From Laedolimicola sp934402125 (GTDB lineage: Bacteria > Bacillota > Clostridia > Lachnospirales > Lachnospiraceae): a stretch of DNA of 64,000 nt. The stretch is from contig NZ_JBQHTG010000001.1 of NCBI RefSeq assembly GCF_052065835.1, forward strand, positions 930,001 to 994,000. The letters run 5' to 3'. Within the stretch, counting starts at the first letter, position 1. Each line of letters opens with the position of its first letter. The notes beneath the pieces were generated by a model. That model did not search any database, had not been told where the DNA came from, and was given only the letters and a program-made list of their open reading frames with translations. The translations under genes and the position numbers were made by a program. Positions 30,505 through 40,248 of the stretch are shown one piece after another.

Positions 30505-32994
30505 TTATTTTGTGCTGACTTCCAGATCCTCCGGCGGAAGCTCTACCGTCATCTTGTCCAGATGCCAGATATCGTCCACGTACTCCTGAATGGTTCTGTC
30601 AGAAGAGAACTTGCCGCTGCATGCGGTGTTCCAGAGAGCCTTCTTCGCCCACTGCTTCTCGTCCCGGTATACAGACTCGATTTTGGCATGAGTCTCTGCA
30701 TAAGAACGGAAATCCTTCAGGATAAAGTAGGTATCTGCCCGATCGCTGTTGTTGGTGTTCAGCAGAGAATCATACAGATCACGGAACATTTCCGGATCCT
30801 GAGGTGCGTAATAACCATTGATCAGCTGCATCAGCACGTGACGGATATCCTGATCGGAATTGAAGATATCCATGGGGTTGTAGCCGCCATGCTGCTCATA
30901 GTTAATCACCTCGTCTGCGCTCAAACCGAAGATAAAGGCGTTTTCCTCACCCATCTCTTCTACCATCTCCACATTTGCGCCGTCCATGGTTCCGATGGTC
31001 AGGGCTCCGTTCAGCATGAACTTCATGTTACCGGTACCGGACGCCTCCTTGCTGGCGGTGGAAATCTGCTCGGATACATCTGCCGCCGCGAAGATCAGCT
31101 CTGCGTTAGATACGCGGTAATCCTCGATAAATACCACCTTCAGCTTGCCGTTAATGGACGCGTCGTTGTTGATCACGTCTGCTACGGAGTTGATCAGCTT
31201 GATGGTCAGCTTCGCGCGGCGGTAGCCTGCCGCTGCCTTCGCACCAAAGATAAAGGTTCTCGGATAGAATTCCATATCCGGATGCTCTTTGATCTTGTTG
31301 TACAGATACATCACATGCAGAATGTTCAGAAGCTGACGCTTGTACTCATGCAGTCTCTTAACCTGTACGTCAAAGATGGAGCGCGGATCTACGGTAATAC
31401 CGTTGTGCTCCTGAATGTATTTCGCCAGACGCACCTTGTTCTGATACTTGATGTTCATGAACTCCTGCTGCGCCTTCTCATCGTCTGCGTAGATCTTCAG
31501 CTTGCTGATCTGGGACAGATCGGTGATCCACTCATCGCCGATGTGATCGGTCACCCACTGAGCCAGCAGCGGGTTGCCGTGAAGCAGGAAACGACGCTGG
31601 GTAATACCGTTGGTCTTGTTGTTGAACTTCTCCGGCATCATCTGATAGAAATCCTTCAGCTCCTGTTTCTTCAGGATCTCTGTATGCAGACGGGCTACAC
31701 CGTTGACAGAATGGCCTGCGGCGATAGCCAGATGAGCCATCTTTACCTGTCCATCATAGATGATAGCCATCTTGCGGATCTTCTCCTGATCGCCCGGATA
31801 CTTGTTCTGGATTTCAATCACGAAACGGCGGTTGATCTCCTCGATGATCTGGTATACACGGGGAAGCAGACGGGAGAACAGCTCGATGGGCCATTTCTCC
31901 AGAGCCTCTGCCATAATGGTATGGTTGGTGTAGGCACAGGTCTTGGTGGTTACCTCCCACGCCTCATCCCACTCCAGGCCTTCCTCGTCAATCAGGATAC
32001 GCATCAGCTCTGCCACTGCTACGGTCGGATGGGTATCGTTCAGCTGGAATGCCGCCTTCTCGTAGAACTTGCGGATATCCTCATGGTTTCTCTTATAGCG
32101 GGCAATGGCCTCCTGTACGCTGGCGGAGATAAAGAAATACTGCTGCTTCAGACGCAGCTCCTTGCCTGCCATGTGGTTATCGTTGGGGTACAGAACCTCT
32201 ACCAGCAGCTTTGCCAGGTTCTCTTCCTCTACAGCCTGCTGATAATCGCCCTTATCAAAGGCGTCCAGACGGAAGGTATTCATAGCCTCCGCATCCCAGA
32301 TACGAAGGGTATTGACTACGTTGTTGCCATAGCCTACTACCGGAAGGTCGCAGGGAATCGCGCGTACAGCCTGGTATCCCTTCTGAATGAAATGGCTCTT
32401 ACCGTTCTGATCCACCTCTACGTCCACATAGCCGCCAAACTTGACGATCTTTGCGTACTCGGGACGGCGGAGCTCAAAGGGATTGCCATCGGAAAGCCAG
32501 TCATCCGGAATCTCTTTCTGATAGCCGTTCTCAATTTTCTGTTTGAACATACCGTAGCGGTAACGGATACCGCAGCCGTATGCCGCATAGCCCAGGGTTG
32601 CCAGAGAATCCAGGAAGCAGGCTGCCAGTCTTCCCAGACCGCCATTTCCCAGAGCTGCGTCCGGCTCCTGATCCTCAATCACGTTCAGATCACAGCCAAG
32701 CTCCTCCAGGGCTTCCTTTACTTCATCATAATAAGTCAGATTAATCAGGTTATTGCCAAGCGCGCGGCCCATCAGAAATTCCATGGACATATAGTACACG
32801 ATCTTCGGATCCTGCTTTTTCATCTGCTCCTGTGTCGCAATCCACGCATCGATGATTGCGTCCTTGGTAGCCAGTGCCACCGCATGAAAAATCTGGTGCT
32901 GCGTTGCCTCTTCAATCGGTGTCCGGTACAGAGTTTTCACGTTGTAAACTACGCTTCTTTTGAAGAGTTCCTTGTCGAAAGGTCTCTTGCTCAT
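30505..32994 (-). CDS. glgP: glycogen/maltodextrin phosphorylase
   Basis: An 829-residue GT35 phosphorylase releasing glucose 1-phosphate from glycogen or maltodextrin. The pyridoxal-phosphate site is in KEASGTGNMKFMLNGAL, with the Lys of that motif as the cofactor lysine; DGANVEMVEEMGEENAFIFG follows. N-terminal VYYMSMEFLMGRALGNNL and GNGGLGRLAACFLDS are signatures of the family, and length is normal. Its product feeds directly into the phosphoglucomutase encoded at 1817-3499. Single-gene unit between ileS and spoIID, with a strong terminator. Confidence 0.96.
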   Translation of the reverse strand: MSKRPFDKELFKRSVVYNVKTLYRTPIEEATQHQIFHAVALATKDAIIDAWIATQEQMKKQDPKIVYYMSMEFLMGRALGNNLINLTYYDEVKEALEELGCDLNVIEDQEPDAALGNGGLGRLAACFLDSLATLGYAAYGCGIRYRYGMFKQKIENGYQKEIPDDWLSDGNPFELRRPEYAKIVKFGGYVDVEVDQNGKSHFIQKGYQAVRAIPCDLPVVGYGNNVVNTLRIWDAEAMNTFRLDAFDKGDYQQAVEEENLAKLLVEVLYPNDNHMAGKELRLKQQYFFISASVQEAIARYKRNHEDIRKFYEKAAFQLNDTHPTVAVAELMRILIDEEGLEWDEAWEVTTKTCAYTNHTIMAEALEKWPIELFSRLLPRVYQIIEEINRRFVIEIQNKYPGDQEKIRKMAIIYDGQVKMAHLAIAAGHSVNGVARLHTEILKKQELKDFYQMMPEKFNNKTNGITQRRFLLHGNPLLAQWVTDHIGDEWITDLSQISKLKIYADDEKAQQEFMNIKYQNKVRLAKYIQEHNGITVDPRSIFDVQVKRLHEYKRQLLNILHVMYLYNKIKEHPDMEFYPRTFIFGAKAAAGYRRAKLTIKLINSVADVINNDASINGKLKVVFIEDYRVSNAELIFAAADVSEQISTASKEASGTGNMKFMLNGALTIGTMDGANVEMVEEMGEENAFIFGLSADEVINYEQHGGYNPMDIFNSDQDIRHVLMQLINGYYAPQDPEMFRDLYDSLLNTNNSDRADTYFILKDFRSYAETHAKIESVYRDEKQWAKKALWNTACSGKFSSDRTIQEYVDDIWHLDKMTVELPPEDLEVSTK

Positions 32995-33041
32995 AATGGT
33001 TTTCCTCCTCGTTTACCGTATCGGTTGCGCATAGGCGCGCT

Positions 33042-36000
33042 TTACGCGCGCTCTACGCCCAGTGTAACATTCTCGCCGTTGATGCTCCATTCCTTCACGT
33101 AGCCATCTGCCTCGTCAAGCTTCACATCCACAGCCAGAACCTCAGATTTGATCTGATCCGCGTTTGCTTGGATCAGAGCCTCAATCTTCTCATTTCCCTT
33201 GCAGGAAATGACGATCTTGTCTGTTACCTGGAAATCTGCCTCTTTTCGCATGGTCTGCACCTTGCTGATGATCTCGCGGACAAAGCCCTCCTCGATCAGC
33301 TCCGGCGTCAGCTTGGTATCCAGAACTACGGTAATGCTGTTGTCTCCGTCGGATACAAAGCCCTCGGTCTGAGCCATGTCAATCAGCAGATCCTCTTCCG
33401 ATAATACCACAGATGTGCCATTTACGTCAAATGTGAGGCTTCCCTTCTCCTTCAGCTCGTCCATAGCGGCGTTGCCGTCTACCTCAGCCAGGTGCGCCCG
33501 GATACCGTTCAGGCATTTGCCGTACTTGGGTCCTACGGTCTTCAACTGGGGCTTAAAGCTGTAGGTGGTAAAGGCGCGGACGTCGTCTGTAAACTCTACG
33601 GCCTTCACGTTCAGCTCGTCCTCAATGATCTCACAGTAATACTCTGCCAGCTTGTAGGGAGCCTTCACATACATCTGCGCGATAGGCTGACGGTTCTTGA
33701 TGTTGGCAGTATTCCGGCAGGCACGTCCCATTACAACGATCTTCAGGACCTCGTCCATGTCGCGCTCCAGCTCCTCGTTGATCCATGCCTTATTTACAAC
33801 CGGGAAGTCGCACAGATGGATGCTTTCCGGCGCATTCTTATCAATGCTTCTTACCAGATTCTGGTAAATCTCTTCTGTCATGAAGGGAACCATGGGCGCT
33901 GCCGCCTTGCAAATGGTTACCAGGGAGGTATACAGCGTCATATAGGCGTTGATCTTATCCTGCTCCATACCCTTTGCCCAGAAACGCTCACGGCTGCGGC
34001 GTACATACCAGTTGGACATATCGTCCACGAACTCCTGAAGCGCTCTTGCAGCCTCCGGAATCCGGTAGTTATTCAGGTTATAATCTACCTCGCCCACTAC
34101 TGTGTTCAGCTTGGACAGAAGCCATTTATCCATGACGCTCAGGGAATCATAATTCAGCTCATACTTCGTTGCGTCAAATTCATCAATGTTCGCATACAGT
34201 ACGAAGAACGCATAGGTGTTCCAAAGAGTACCCATGAATTTACGCTGTCCCTCCTGTACCGCCTTGCCATGGAAACGGTTGGGCAGCCAAGGCGCACTGT
34301 TGATATAGAAATACCAGCGGATAGCGTCTGCTCCGTATTTCTCCAGCGCGTCAAAGGGATCTACCGCATTTCCCTTGGATTTACTCATCTTCTGGCCGTT
34401 CTCATCCTGTACATGGCCCAGAACGATAACGTTCTCATAGGGAGCCTTGTTAAACAGCAGGGTGGACTCTGCCAGCAGGGAATAGAACCAGCCTCTGGTC
34501 TGGTCTACCGCCTCGGAAATGAACTGTGCCGGGAACTGCTGATGGAACAGCTCCTGATTCTCGAAGGGGTAATGATGCTGCGCAAAGGGCATAGCTCCGG
34601 AATCGAACCAGCAGTCCAGTACCTCCGGTACACGGCGCATGGTCTTGCCACAGTGCGGGCACTTTACGGTAATCTCATCGATATACGGACGATGGAGCTC
34701 TACAGTTTTAACCTTCTCATCGCCGCTCATTTCATAAAGTTCTTCTCTGCTTCCGATGGATTCCTGATGTCCGCAGTCCTCACACTCCCAGATGTTCAGC
34801 GGAGTTCCCCAGTAACGGTTACGGCTTACGCCCCAGTCCTGGATATTCTCCAGCCAGTCGCCAAAGCGGCCTTTACCGATGCTCTCCGGAATCCAGTTGA
34901 TGGTGTTGTTGTTGCGGATCAGATCGTCCTTTACCGCTGTCATCTTGATGAACCAGGATTCCCGTGCGTAGTAGATAAGCGGCGTATCGCAGCGCCAGCA
35001 GAACGGGTAATCATGCTCAAACTTCGGCGCGTCGAAAAGCTTGCCCTCTGCGTCCAGATCCTTTAAGACCTCCGGATCTGCCTTCTTTACAAACAGACCT
35101 GCGTAGGGGGTCTCCGCTGTCATATTTCCCTTGCCATCTACAAACTGAACGAAAGGCAGATCGTATTTTCTTCCCACACGGCCGTCGTCCTCACCGAAGG
35201 CCGGAGCGATATGAACGATACCGGTACCGTCAGACATGGTTACATAATCGTCTACAGTTACATAAAAGCCCTTCTTATGCTGCTTTGCTGCCAATTCTCC
35301 GGCGCACGCATACAGCGGCTCGTATTCCTTGTACTCCAGATCCTTGCCCACGTAGGTCTCCAGAACCTCGTAAGCCGGTTTTCCTTCCTCTGCCAGTCTG
35401 CCCAGCACCTTGTCTGCCAGAGCCTCTGCCAGATAATAGGTGTAGCCGTCTGCCGCCTTTACCTTGATATAGGTATCTGTCGGATTCATACACAGAGCCA
35501 CGTTGGAAGGCAGAGTCCAGGGCGTCGTGGTCCATGCCAGGAAATACGCGTCCTCGTCCTTTACCTTGAAACGGACGATGGCAGAACGCTCCTTAACCTG
35601 CTTGTAGCCCTGAGCCACCTCATGGCTGGAAAGGGGCGTACCGCAGCGGGGGCAATAGGGAACGATCTTGAAGCCCTTGTACAGAAGACCCTTCTTCCAG
35701 ATCTCCTTCAGCGCCCACCACTCAGACTCGATATAATTGTCGTCGTAGGTAACATAGGGATGCTCCATATCTGCCCAGAAGCCGACGGTACCGGAGAAAT
35801 CCTCCCACATTCCTTTATATTTCCATACGCTCTCTTTACACTTGCGGATAAACGGATCCAGACCGTACTGCTCGATCTGCTCCTTTCCGTCCAGGCCCAG
35901 CATCTTCTCTACTTCCAGCTCTACGGGAAGTCCGTGGGTATCCCAGCCGGCCTTTCTCGGAACCATATAGCCCTTCATGGTGCGGTATCTGGGGATCATA

Positions 36001-36197
36001 TCCTTGATAACACGGGTCAGCACATGACCGATATGGGGCTTACCATTGGCAGTAGGCGGTCCGTCGTAGAAGGTGTAGGTTTCGCCTTCCTTACGGCTGT
36101 CCATGCTTTTCTCGAAAATATGATTTTCATTCCAGAATTTTTCGATTTCTTTCTCCCGGCCTACGAAATTCAGGTCGGTTGATACCTTGTTGTACAT
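33042..36197 (-). CDS. ileS: isoleucyl-tRNA synthetase
   Basis: A 1051-residue class I synthetase charging tRNA-Ile. HIGH motif: PHIGHVL near residue 60; editing domain with TTTPWTLPSNVALCMNP; KMSKS in ENGQKMSKSKGNAVDP near 600; anticodon-binding and C-terminal helical domains follow. The length and the absence of a C-terminal zinc finger of the short bacterial type place it in the longer IleS2-like, eukaryote-type group; this group often shows natural mupirocin tolerance, a point that would need testing. Preceded by a T-box leader, so regulated by uncharged tRNA-Ile. Confidence 0.96.
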   Translation of the reverse strand: MYNKVSTDLNFVGREKEIEKFWNENHIFEKSMDSRKEGETYTFYDGPPTANGKPHIGHVLTRVIKDMIPRYRTMKGYMVPRKAGWDTHGLPVELEVEKMLGLDGKEQIEQYGLDPFIRKCKESVWKYKGMWEDFSGTVGFWADMEHPYVTYDDNYIESEWWALKEIWKKGLLYKGFKIVPYCPRCGTPLSSHEVAQGYKQVKERSAIVRFKVKDEDAYFLAWTTTPWTLPSNVALCMNPTDTYIKVKAADGYTYYLAEALADKVLGRLAEEGKPAYEVLETYVGKDLEYKEYEPLYACAGELAAKQHKKGFYVTVDDYVTMSDGTGIVHIAPAFGEDDGRVGRKYDLPFVQFVDGKGNMTAETPYAGLFVKKADPEVLKDLDAEGKLFDAPKFEHDYPFCWRCDTPLIYYARESWFIKMTAVKDDLIRNNNTINWIPESIGKGRFGDWLENIQDWGVSRNRYWGTPLNIWECEDCGHQESIGSREELYEMSGDEKVKTVELHRPYIDEITVKCPHCGKTMRRVPEVLDCWFDSGAMPFAQHHYPFENQELFHQQFPAQFISEAVDQTRGWFYSLLAESTLLFNKAPYENVIVLGHVQDENGQKMSKSKGNAVDPFDALEKYGADAIRWYFYINSAPWLPNRFHGKAVQEGQRKFMGTLWNTYAFFVLYANIDEFDATKYELNYDSLSVMDKWLLSKLNTVVGEVDYNLNNYRIPEAARALQEFVDDMSNWYVRRSRERFWAKGMEQDKINAYMTLYTSLVTICKAAAPMVPFMTEEIYQNLVRSIDKNAPESIHLCDFPVVNKAWINEELERDMDEVLKIVVMGRACRNTANIKNRQPIAQMYVKAPYKLAEYYCEIIEDELNVKAVEFTDDVRAFTTYSFKPQLKTVGPKYGKCLNGIRAHLAEVDGNAAMDELKEKGSLTFDVNGTSVVLSEEDLLIDMAQTEGFVSDGDNSITVVLDTKLTPELIEEGFVREIISKVQTMRKEADFQVTDKIVISCKGNEKIEALIQANADQIKSEVLAVDVKLDEADGYVKEWSINGENVTLGVERA

Positions 36198-36214
36198 GAT
36201 TTTTCCTCCTTTTC

Positions 36215-36500
36215 TGTCGAAAAAAAACGACCTTCGTCCTGTAACAGGACAAAAGCCGATCGCTTCTGTGAAACCACCTAATTACAACATGCCATCACAT
36301 GCGTCTCCCATAACGGAGGAATTCCGCCGGTACCTAAAAATCCTTTCTCTTCGTATCCAGAATTCTTTCAGCCCGGAGCTCGGAAGTGATTTTCAAAAAG
36401 TCCTACTCGCACCGGGCTTCCACCCTCCCCGGTTCTCTGTGCCTTTTGGCGCTTTTCTACTCTCTTCGTCAATGCCTTTTTCCTGGTTCGCTTGTAATTG
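36215..36500 (-). promoter_or_regulatory. T-box riboswitch of ileS
   Basis: The leader between the promoter and ileS has T-box parts in order on the minus strand: a GC-rich stem I base (GGGAGGGTGGAAGCCCGG... with GAGCTCCGGGC), an AGTA element, a candidate AUC specifier (36390-36388), then the conserved AATTAGGTGGTTTCACAGAAG box (around 36285-36265), and last a terminator, CGGCTTTTGTCCTG-TTA-CAGGACGAAGGTCG followed by eight T (about 36255-36220). It should allow ileS transcription when tRNA-Ile is uncharged. The T-box sequence deviates from the common AGGGTGGNACCGCG. Confidence 0.85.
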
Positions 36501-36513
36501 CTTACTAATCGCT

Positions 36514-36543
36514 AGTATACCCCGCTTTTGCAGGCTTTGTCAA
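36514..36543 (-). promoter_or_regulatory. promoter of the ileS T-box leader
   Basis: On the minus strand TTGACA (36543-36538), 18 bases, TATACT (36519-36514). Gives a leader of about 310 bases. Confidence 0.75.
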
Positions 36544-36689
36544 CTGTTCGCGGTGGTTTTCCCCACTTTTTTCTTAAAGATATTTAAACTTTTCGCCGAA
36601 GCCCTTGCACCAGTAATCGAAATAGCATATACTTAAATTTACATTTGTTACAAATTTTTATACACATTTATGTTCAGGAGTGTTTTATT

Positions 36690-38318
36690 ATGAAATTTTC
36701 ACATAGATTCCGGTTTTTTACAGGTCTTCTGACCCTTTCCCTGGTGGGTTCCCTTTGTTTTGGCTCTGTTTCCGCGGACGCGGCCAAAAAAGCATCCCGG
36801 AAATCCGCCAAACAGATCGCTGCCGAAAAGGCTGCGGCGGAACAGCTGGAGGCAGAGCGGCAGGCCTCCTATAATAAGGAAATCAATTCCAATTCCATCG
36901 AGGACTGGCCCCAGGGACCACAGATTTATGCAGAATCTGCCGTGGTCATGGAGGCTTCCTCCGGAGCGATCCTTTATAATAAGGATATAGATATGAAAAA
37001 TTATCCCGCCAGCATTACAAAGATAATGACGGCACTGCTCACCCTGGAGCACTGCTCCCTGGACGAGACGGTGACCTATTCCTATAACGCGACCCACACC
37101 ATCGACGCGGGAAGCAGCAGTATCTATACCACCGAGGACGAGCAGCTCACTGTGGAGCAGTCTCTCTACGCCCTGATGCTGGAGTCTGCCAACGAGTGCG
37201 CCAACGGCCTGGCAGAGCACATTGCCGGTTCCATTGACGCCTTTGCGGAAATGATGAATCAGAAGGCGGAAAAGCTTGGCTGTACCAACACCCATTTCAC
37301 CAACGCCAACGGCCTCCACAATGACGAGCACTACACCAGCGCCCACGATATGGCGCTGATTACCAGAGCGGCGATTCAGAATGAGGATTTTCTCCGTATC
37401 TCCGGTACCGCCAAATATCAGATGCAGCCCACCAACAAGCGGGATGAAATCACCTATATGACCAACCACCACTACATGATTGCCCCCTATAAGGGGATCA
37501 CCAAGTATCTGGACGATTCGGTCATTGCCGGAAAAACCGGCAACACCAGCGTGGCCAAGGGAACTCTGGTTACGGTCGCGGAGCGGAACGGCATGACCCT
37601 CATCGTAGTTACCATGCGCACCCAGTCCACCGGTGAAAAGGGCGTACCCCTGTTTACTGATACGGCGCTGCTGCTGGACTACGCTTCCGAAAATTTCAGC
37701 AAGATTAACGTGGCGGATAATGAAACGAATTTCTCCGTATCCAATTCCAACGCTTTTTATGTGGGAAGCGCCATCTTCGGCCAGTCCAAGCCGCTGATTC
37801 AGATCGACAGCAATGACTGTATTGTGCTTCCCAATGGAGCCTCCTTTGCGGACGCCTCCCCGGAGCTGACCTTCCAGGATGAAAATTCAGATTCCAATGT
37901 GATTGCCACCTTATCCTACTCCTACCATGGAGAGCCTGTGGGAACTGCCTCCATTGAGCTTACCCGGGATAATTTACAGGAATTTACTTTTGATAAAGAA
38001 ACGGAAGCCACCCAGGATACTGACACTACCGAAACAGAGGAACCCATTCAGCGGAAGCATTTTATTAAAATCAATGTGCGGCTGATTCTGATCTCTGCCG
38101 GCCTGATTCTGCTGCTGTTCCTGCTTTACCGTCTGTTCCGGCATCTGATGAATACCTTCCGCTTCTCCTTCCGTCTGCCGAAGCTTCGCAGAAGACGCCC
38201 CCGGAACCGGCGCGGCTCCTACGGAGCGCCCCGGAAACAGGCCAAAAATAAGCGCCCGGAGAACCGTTATCACCGGACGCCAAAGGCTCGTGGGGGCTGG
38301 GACGATCTGGACCTATAA
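36690..38318 (+). CDS. D-alanyl-D-alanine carboxypeptidase (PBP5/DacF type)
   Basis: A 542-residue class C low-molecular-mass penicillin-binding protein. A signal peptide (1-31) is followed by a Lys/Ala/Glu-rich helix and the serine peptidase S11 domain. The catalytic triad of motifs is SITK (Ser108, Lys111), SAN (166-168) and KTG (282-284). After a C-terminal PBP5-like beta domain comes a transmembrane helix (about 458-475) instead of the amphipathic anchor usual in PBP5, then a very basic cytoplasmic tail (Arg/Lys rich, about 480-542). It trims D-Ala from stem pentapeptides. The basic tail is unusual and could bind nucleic acid or anionic lipid. ATG at 36690 has AGGAG. Confidence 0.92.
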   Translation: MKFSHRFRFFTGLLTLSLVGSLCFGSVSADAAKKASRKSAKQIAAEKAAAEQLEAERQASYNKEINSNSIEDWPQGPQIYAESAVVMEASSGAILYNKDIDMKNYPASITKIMTALLTLEHCSLDETVTYSYNATHTIDAGSSSIYTTEDEQLTVEQSLYALMLESANECANGLAEHIAGSIDAFAEMMNQKAEKLGCTNTHFTNANGLHNDEHYTSAHDMALITRAAIQNEDFLRISGTAKYQMQPTNKRDEITYMTNHHYMIAPYKGITKYLDDSVIAGKTGNTSVAKGTLVTVAERNGMTLIVVTMRTQSTGEKGVPLFTDTALLLDYASENFSKINVADNETNFSVSNSNAFYVGSAIFGQSKPLIQIDSNDCIVLPNGASFADASPELTFQDENSDSNVIATLSYSYHGEPVGTASIELTRDNLQEFTFDKETEATQDTDTTETEEPIQRKHFIKINVRLILISAGLILLLFLLYRLFRHLMNTFRFSFRLPKLRRRRPRNRRGSYGAPRKQAKNKRPENRYHRTPKARGGWDDLDL

Positions 38319-38978
38319 TTTCCATATTTCTCTGGCCTCTGCCAGCCGTTCGTCAAACTGTTCATAGAAGTCCCTGTCTTTCTCCCAGGGCTTCTGATAA
38401 AAGTTCTTCAGAATATAAAGATCCACCATTTTCTGATACTGTTCACCGTCCTGCTCTCTCAGCCGGGCGGTGATTTCTTTTAGAAAATAATGCCAGTCAA
38501 TGATGAATTTCTCATTGCGCTTCAGATCCGGCGTGTCAATCCATTTCTGCACCTTTACCTTCAGCTTGGGCTCTTTGGGACATTCGTGCACCTGCAGGAA
38601 ATACTGAAAGCTGTGATTCTCATAAAACCGGCCCAGCGGAAAGATCCGGCAGAAGCCCGGCCGCAGCGCATGAATACTACAGCGCCCTTCCCCATTCAGG
38701 AAGCCACAGCGTTCATTTTCTCTGGAGGTTTTCATATTCGGCAGAATAATCCCCTCCACCAGATTCAGCTCCAGCTTGTCCTGCAGAAGCGCCTCAAAGC
38801 TCACCTGCAGCCCCGCAGTCAGCCGCCATACATCGTAAGGATCCAGAATAATTGTGCTTCCCATGCTTTCGCAGCACCGGGAGCAGCCTGCGCAGCCGCC
38901 ACAGTCCGCCTTCACCATATCCCGCAGACCATAGAGCCTTCCGTCGGAAACCTCCTTCATATCAATCTCACGTTCCAT
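38313..38978 (-). CDS. YkgJ-family Cys-cluster protein
   Basis: A 221-residue cytoplasmic protein of the YkgJ/UPF0153 zinc- or iron-binding family. The Cys cluster is near the N-terminus, CGGCAGCSRCCESMG, and a second group follows as RCGFLNGEGRCSIHALRPGFCRIFPLG, the family pattern CxFL...C.IY..RP..CR.FP. The C-terminal half is helical. The function is unknown; oxidative or Fe-S-related roles have been guessed. Its end overlaps the convergent carboxypeptidase by 6 bases. ATG at 38978 was chosen; upstream in-frame codons are not conserved in character. Confidence 0.82.
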   Translation of the reverse strand: MEREIDMKEVSDGRLYGLRDMVKADCGGCAGCSRCCESMGSTIILDPYDVWRLTAGLQVSFEALLQDKLELNLVEGIILPNMKTSRENERCGFLNGEGRCSIHALRPGFCRIFPLGRFYENHSFQYFLQVHECPKEPKLKVKVQKWIDTPDLKRNEKFIIDWHYFLKEITARLREQDGEQYQKMVDLYILKNFYQKPWEKDRDFYEQFDERLAEAREIWKL

Positions 38979-39169
38979 TGTTTTTCTCCTTGTCTGTTTT
39001 CTTATTTTATGGTACACTGTTCCAGTGAGGTCAGTCAAGACTGACTCGCAGGTTTCTGATGACAGCCGGAGCCAACGGCTCGAAAAAGCCCGGATATACG
39101 GCATGTGTTCCCATAGTTAAATGGATATAACAAGCGCCTCCTAAGAATATGTTTATCACGGGCCAAATG

Positions 39170-39400
39170 ATTTTTTGAAATTTGAAGTCCGGTTCGAATG
39201 GAGTCGCGAATTCGGCGTTTTTCTAACGCCGGGGAAGAGGAACATTTTTAAGCAAATTGCTTTCAAGGGGCAAAAATCCATTAGCAAAATGACCGTTTTT
39301 CTAATGGATTTTCCCTCTGAAATATAGATCGTCACCTTGGACGAAACGCAAAAAACCGCGTAAAATACGCGGTAGCAACGAGCCAAAAAGACGCATTTAT
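39170..39400. repeat. series of hairpins upstream of tRNA-Arg
   Basis: The 480-base gap before tRNA-Arg has no convincing gene but at least three short perfect inverted repeats: CGGCG-TTTTTCTAA-CGCCG, AAAATCCATTAG...CTAATGGATTTT (12-base arms) and ACCGCG-TAAAAT-ACGCGGT. The sequence GTTTTTCTAA occurs in the first two. A 100-codon frame on the minus strand (39458-39156) has no ribosome binding site and looks spurious. Confidence 0.5.
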
Positions 39401-39462
39401 GCGGATATTTGGCGACTGCCGCGACACCGAGCGAAAGCGAGGTGCAAGGAAATTTCATAGAT

Positions 39463-39536
39463 GTCTCTGTAGCTCAGCAGGATAGAGCGTCCGCCTCCTA
39501 AGCGGAAGGCCGCTGGTTCGAATCCAGTCAGGGACG
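39463..39536 (+). tRNA. tRNA-Arg (CCU), probable insertion site of the element
   Basis: A 74-base cloverleaf: acceptor GTCTCTG/CAGGGAC, D-arm AGCTCAGCAGGATAGAGC, anticodon loop CTCCTAA with anticodon CCT, T-arm GGTTCGAATCC, discriminator G, followed by an encoded CCA (39537-39539). Mobile-element genes start about 360 bases downstream, so the 3' end of this tRNA is the likely attachment site. The core direct repeat cannot be shown because the other end is not in the window. Confidence 0.93.
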
Positions 39537-39548
39537 CCAGCGCACTAT

Positions 39549-39585
39549 CGCGGAAGATTTTTTACGAAATCTTCCGCGTTTCTTC
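39549..39585 (+). terminator. terminator after tRNA-Arg
   Basis: CGCGGAAGATTT (39549-39560), loop TTTACG, AAATCTTCCGCG (39567-39578), then TTTCTTC. Perfect 12-bp stem 10 bases after the CCA. Confidence 0.85.
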
Positions 39586-39901
39586 TAATAAAAAAGAAGC
39601 TTCATTGATGAAGTGCTAAAAAAACAGGGCTTTTATCTAATGAGGAAAAACACCCCGAAACGGTGATTCCGCTAAAAATGGCGCATGTTTCCGTGTTCAC
39701 CGGTGTATCTGGGTGTAAATCTATAAAAAATCGGTCCTGACAGCAATAAAATGCCGATATTTAGCCTGAGGCTGATGTGATGGAAGAACCGGTTAAGATG
39801 CATATTTCTAAACGCATTAGAAATTCAGATTGCGATATTTTAGATTTCTAAAAACAAGCGCCAATATTGAAGAAATCTTTAAAGATGGAGGTAGGAAAAC
39901 C

Positions 39902-40141
39902 ATGACAGTACGAGAATTGGCAATGCGGCTTAAAGAGATGTATGAGAATAGCAGCAATGAAAAGACAACCATGATTCACTTGTTTGGCATTATGTATGCT
40001 GAAGAAATCAAGGGATGTGAATCTACTCCCAAAGAGATTTTGAAGCTTGCCAATATGCCTGAATCTTATCAAACCGAGATAAGCAAAGGTGTCAGGTTAT
40101 CAAAATATGTTGATGTAAAAGAACGATACTCCAATTTATAA
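39902..40141 (+). CDS. small element-encoded protein, unknown function
   Basis: A 79-residue protein with the start MTVRELAMRLKEMYENSSN, a helical body and a C-terminal GVRLSKYVDVKERYSNL. It resembles short proteins near the left end of Tn1549-like elements that combine an N-terminal helix pair with a HTH-like second half, but I cannot assign a function. ATG at 39902 has GGAGG (GGAGGTAGG) upstream. A strong terminator follows at once, so it is transcribed separately from the rep-par block and may be regulatory. Confidence 0.6.
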   Translation: MTVRELAMRLKEMYENSSNEKTTMIHLFGIMYAEEIKGCESTPKEILKLANMPESYQTEISKGVRLSKYVDVKERYSNL

Positions 40142-40161
40142 AGACTAACGATATTTTACAT

Positions 40162-40198
40162 AGCCCTGTGGTGACGAAAAATCATCACAGGGCTTTTG
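40162..40198 (+). terminator. terminator after the 79-residue protein gene
   Basis: AGCCCTGTGGTGA (40162-40174) pairs with TCATCACAGGGCT (40182-40194) over 13 bases with one G-T pair, then TTTGTC. Confidence 0.8.
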
Positions 40199-40248
40199 TC
40201 GTCTCCGGACTTTCCCGGCGGCGGCTCAAAACTATGGAGGATATCGTG

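Noticed and set aside
30451..33102. 883-codon open frame opposite glgP
   Set aside because: Antisense shadow of glycogen phosphorylase; no family resemblance.
33492..35066. Long open frames opposite ileS (also 35211-36182)
   Set aside because: Shadows of the synthetase gene on the other strand.
39156..39458. 100-codon open frame on the minus strand before tRNA-Arg
   Set aside because: No ribosome binding site, no recognisable composition or motif, and it overlaps a series of hairpins; more likely non-coding.
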